A DNA stretch of 64,000 bases, taken from positions 128,911 through 192,910 of the forward strand of contig DCRZ01000006.1 of the NCBI GenBank assembly GCA_002325375.1. Reading direction: 5' to 3'. A program made the translations under genes and the position numbers. The notes below the pieces were generated by a model. It did not search any database and was not told the origin of the DNA. It saw nothing but the letters and a program-made list of their open reading frames with translations. The DNA is from Rhodospirillaceae bacterium UBA1479 (GTDB lineage Bacteria > Pseudomonadota > Alphaproteobacteria > Rhodospirillales > Casp-alpha2). Of this stretch, positions 61,917 through 64,000 are shown piece by piece. Each line of letters begins with the position of its first letter. Positions within the stretch are counted from its first letter, which is position 1.

Positions 61917-64000
61917 AGTTCACCCTCGGCTGGCTCAAACAGCATCTGGAAACGGACGCCACGCTGGCGGACATCACCGACCGCCTGTCCATGGTCGGGC
62001 TTGAGGTCGAAGGCGTGACGGACCGGGCCCATGGCCTGGAGACGTTCATCGTCGGCGAGGTTCTGGACGCCAAGCAGCACCCCGACGCCGACCGCCTGCG
62101 CGTCTGCCAGGTCAACACCGGCGATGAGACGGTCGAACTGGTCTGCGGCGCGCCCAACGCGCGGACGGGGCTCAAGGGCGTGTTCGCCCCCTCCGGGTCC
62201 TACGTCCCGGGCACGGGCATCACCCTGAAGCCCACGGAAATCCGCGGCGTGACGTCCAACGGCATGCTGCTGTCGGAACGGGAAATGGGCCTGTCCGACG
62301 AACACGACGGCATCGTCGAACTGCCCGCCGATGCCGAAGTCGGTGCGCGCGCCGTCGACGTCATGGGCCTGGCCGATCCGGTCATCGAAATCGCCATCAC
62401 GCCCAACCGGGGCGATTGCCTGGGTGTGCGCGGCATCGCCCGCGACCTTGCCGCCTCCGGGCTCGGCAGCCTGAAGCCGCTCGACACCGCGCCGGTGGCG
62501 GGCGCGTTCGACAGCCCCCTTGGCGTGGCCCTCGACTTCACGGACGAGACCGCCAGTGCCTGCTCCAAATTCGTCGGCCGCGCCTTCCGCGGGGTCAAGA
62601 ACGGCCCCAGCCCGAAATGGCTGCAGGACCGCCTGACCGCCGTGGGCCTGCGCCCGATCTCGGCCCTGGTCGACATCACCAACTACATCTCCTTCGAATT
62701 CGACCGCCCGCTGCACGTGTTCGACGCGGCCAAGGTCGCGGGCACGATCACCGCCCGTCTGGCCAAGCCGGGTGAAAAGATTTTGGCGCTGAACGAAGTT
62801 GAATACGATCTCGACCCGGAGATGACCGTGATCGCCGACGCCAACGGCCCCCAGGCCGTGGCCGGCGTGGTCGGCGGCATGGGCAGTGGCTGCACCGAGG
62901 CGACGACGGAGGTGTTCCTCGAAGTCGCCTATTTCGACCCGGTGCGCACGGCCATGACCGGGCGCAAGCTCAACCTGCAGACCGACGCGCGTTACCGGTT
63001 CGAGCGCGGCGTCGATCCCGCGTTTTTGGACGACGCCTGCGAGATCGCGACGCGCCTGATCCTGGAACTGTGCGGCGGCGAGGCGTCGAATGTGGTCTCC
63101 GCCGGCGACGGTCCCGACTGGCGCCGCACCCTCGACTTCAACCTGGACAAGGTTCTGACCCTGGGCGGCACCGAGATCGAGGGCGTCGAGGCGCGGCGGA
63201 TTCTCAACGTCCTGGGCTTCGCCATCGAGTCCGACCAGGGCAGCCGCCTGGTGGTCGGGGTGCCGTCCTGGCGGTCCGACATCGTGTCGGAAGCCTGCCT
63301 GGTGGAAGAAATCGTGCGAATCAACGGCTATGACCGCATCGCGCCGGTCGCCGTGACGCGGCCCGCGGGCGCCCAGGGCCCCGTGATGACCCCGGACCAG
63401 CGCCGCCGCGCCCAGGCCCGCCGCCTGCTGGCCGCCCGCGGCATGGTCGAGGCCGTGACCTATTCCTTCATGCCCGACGGCCAGGCCAAGCTGTTCGGCG
63501 GCGTGGCCGATACCATGCGGCTGCTCAACCCGATCTCTAGCGATCTCGACGTCATGCGCCCGTCGATCCTGCCCAACCTGTTGGCCGCCGCCGCGCGCAA
63601 CCAGGCCCGGGGCTATGCCGATCTGGCCTTGTTCGAAATCGGCCCCCAGTTCCCGGGCGCCAAGCCGGAAGACCAGCAGCTGGTCGCCGCCGGCATCCGC
63701 GTCGGCAAGACCGGCCCGCGCCATTGGGCGGCGCAGCCGCGCGGCGTCGATACCTATGACGCCAAGGCCGATGCCCAGGCGGTGCTGGCCGATCTGGGCC
63801 TGCCGGCCGACCGGGCGCAGATCAAGACCGACGCGCCAAGTTGGTATCACCCGGGCCGTTCCGGCACCCTGCGCCTCGGCCCCATGATGCTGGCCGCCTT
63901 CGGCGAGGTCCATCCGGCGGTCCTGAAAGCCCTGGACGTGAAGGGTCCGGCCGTCGCCTTCGAAATCTATTTCGACAACCTGCCGGCGGTGAAGGCGAAG
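61913..64000 (+). CDS. pheT: Phenylalanyl-tRNA synthetase beta subunit (3' end cut by window)
   Basis: An open frame from ATG 61913 to the window end: 696 codons of an expected 800 or so. The start MKFTLGWLKQHLETDATLADITDRLSMVGLEVE is typical. The tRNA-binding (EMAP-like) domain covers about 40-150 (VGEVLDAKQHPDADRLRVCQV), followed by the B3/B4 editing region, the B5 domain (about 400-475, LDKVLTLGG) and the catalytic-like core (RPSILPNLLAAAARN). The C-terminal anticodon-binding FDX-ACB domain would lie beyond the window. ATG overlaps the pheS stop. Confidence 0.97.
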   Translation, partial: MKFTLGWLKQHLETDATLADITDRLSMVGLEVEGVTDRAHGLETFIVGEVLDAKQHPDADRLRVCQVNTGDETVELVCGAPNARTGLKGVFAPSGSYVPGTGITLKPTEIRGVTSNGMLLSEREMGLSDEHDGIVELPADAEVGARAVDVMGLADPVIEIAITPNRGDCLGVRGIARDLAASGLGSLKPLDTAPVAGAFDSPLGVALDFTDETASACSKFVGRAFRGVKNGPSPKWLQDRLTAVGLRPISALVDITNYISFEFDRPLHVFDAAKVAGTITARLAKPGEKILALNEVEYDLDPEMTVIADANGPQAVAGVVGGMGSGCTEATTEVFLEVAYFDPVRTAMTGRKLNLQTDARYRFERGVDPAFLDDACEIATRLILELCGGEASNVVSAGDGPDWRRTLDFNLDKVLTLGGTEIEGVEARRILNVLGFAIESDQGSRLVVGVPSWRSDIVSEACLVEEIVRINGYDRIAPVAVTRPAGAQGPVMTPDQRRRAQARRLLAARGMVEAVTYSFMPDGQAKLFGGVADTMRLLNPISSDLDVMRPSILPNLLAAAARNQARGYADLALFEIGPQFPGAKPEDQQLVAAGIRVGKTGPRHWAAQPRGVDTYDAKADAQAVLADLGLPADRAQIKTDAPSWYHPGRSGTLRLGPMMLAAFGEVHPAVLKALDVKGPAVAFEIYFDNLPAVKAK

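Noticed and set aside
61862..63913. 683-codon minus-strand open frame opposite pheT
   Set aside because: pheT is unmistakable on the plus strand and simply has no stop within the window.

Overview
This window is GC-rich, densely coded chromosomal DNA from an alphaproteobacterium, probably Rhodospirillales-like. The clues are the hemC-hemD-Mic60-HemY cluster, an IalB-family protein, a DUF1127 protein, three GcvA-type LysR regulators and the overall gene style. I saw no insertion sequence, prophage, integrase or CRISPR array. Most of the window is core or housekeeping DNA with small accessory insertions.

Layout. 1-4.0 kb: end of a small secreted protein, an M81 (MlrC-type) metallopeptidase and acetyl-CoA synthetase. 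4.3-7.1 kb (minus): tsaD, gpsA, a YciI protein and a Rieske ferredoxin. 7.2-11.8 kb (plus): hemC, hemD, alphaproteobacterial Mic60 and HemY, linking tetrapyrrole synthesis and inner-membrane organisation. tRNA-Thr(CGT) follows, then an unrecognised polytopic membrane protein. 14.1-18.5 kb: a 68-aa protein, a flagellin-like protein, a C-terminal J-domain protein, an SDR oxidoreductase and a D-2-hydroxyacid dehydrogenase. 18.6-25.4 kb: Bax inhibitor-1 protein, the YbbA/YbbP ABC system divergent from TesA-like esterase, a FIST protein and ThpR. 25.4-32.7 kb: HAD phosphatase, LMW tyrosine phosphatase, sirtuin, glucosaminidase, a cytochrome c/ferritin-like/ECF sigma block, a UDG-family protein and an AAA_14 ATPase. 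32.7-34.9 kb: LysR divergent from a TauD dioxygenase and an ABM monooxygenase. 35-41.9 kb (minus): argG, an AMIN-like plus beta-barrel protein, and an overlapping rlmN-DUF427-GT39-PAP2 chain. 42-47.3 kb: a BrnT-type toxin-antitoxin pair, IalB protein, asparaginase, SpoU methyltransferase, quinone oxidoreductase and an orphan histidine kinase. 47.4-56 kb: MFS and DMT exporters, DUF1127, two LysR genes with VOC, DUF1330 and crotonase genes, and acetoacetyl-CoA synthetase. 56-64 kb: cobD, an unknown membrane protein, a PAS histidine kinase and rpmI-rplT-pheS-pheT (pheT runs off the window).

The most interesting signals are: the ECF sigma/ferritin-like/cytochrome c unit with a candidate ECF-type promoter and no anti-sigma gene; the AMIN-like/OMP fusion; paired direct repeats over the toxin-antitoxin promoter; an AT-rich island with two adjacent palindromes before a LysR gene; a 27-bp tandem duplication at the start of the DUF427 gene; and three convergent gene pairs that share a CTAG as overlapping stop codons. 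All functional calls rest on reading motifs and context by eye; no database search was run.
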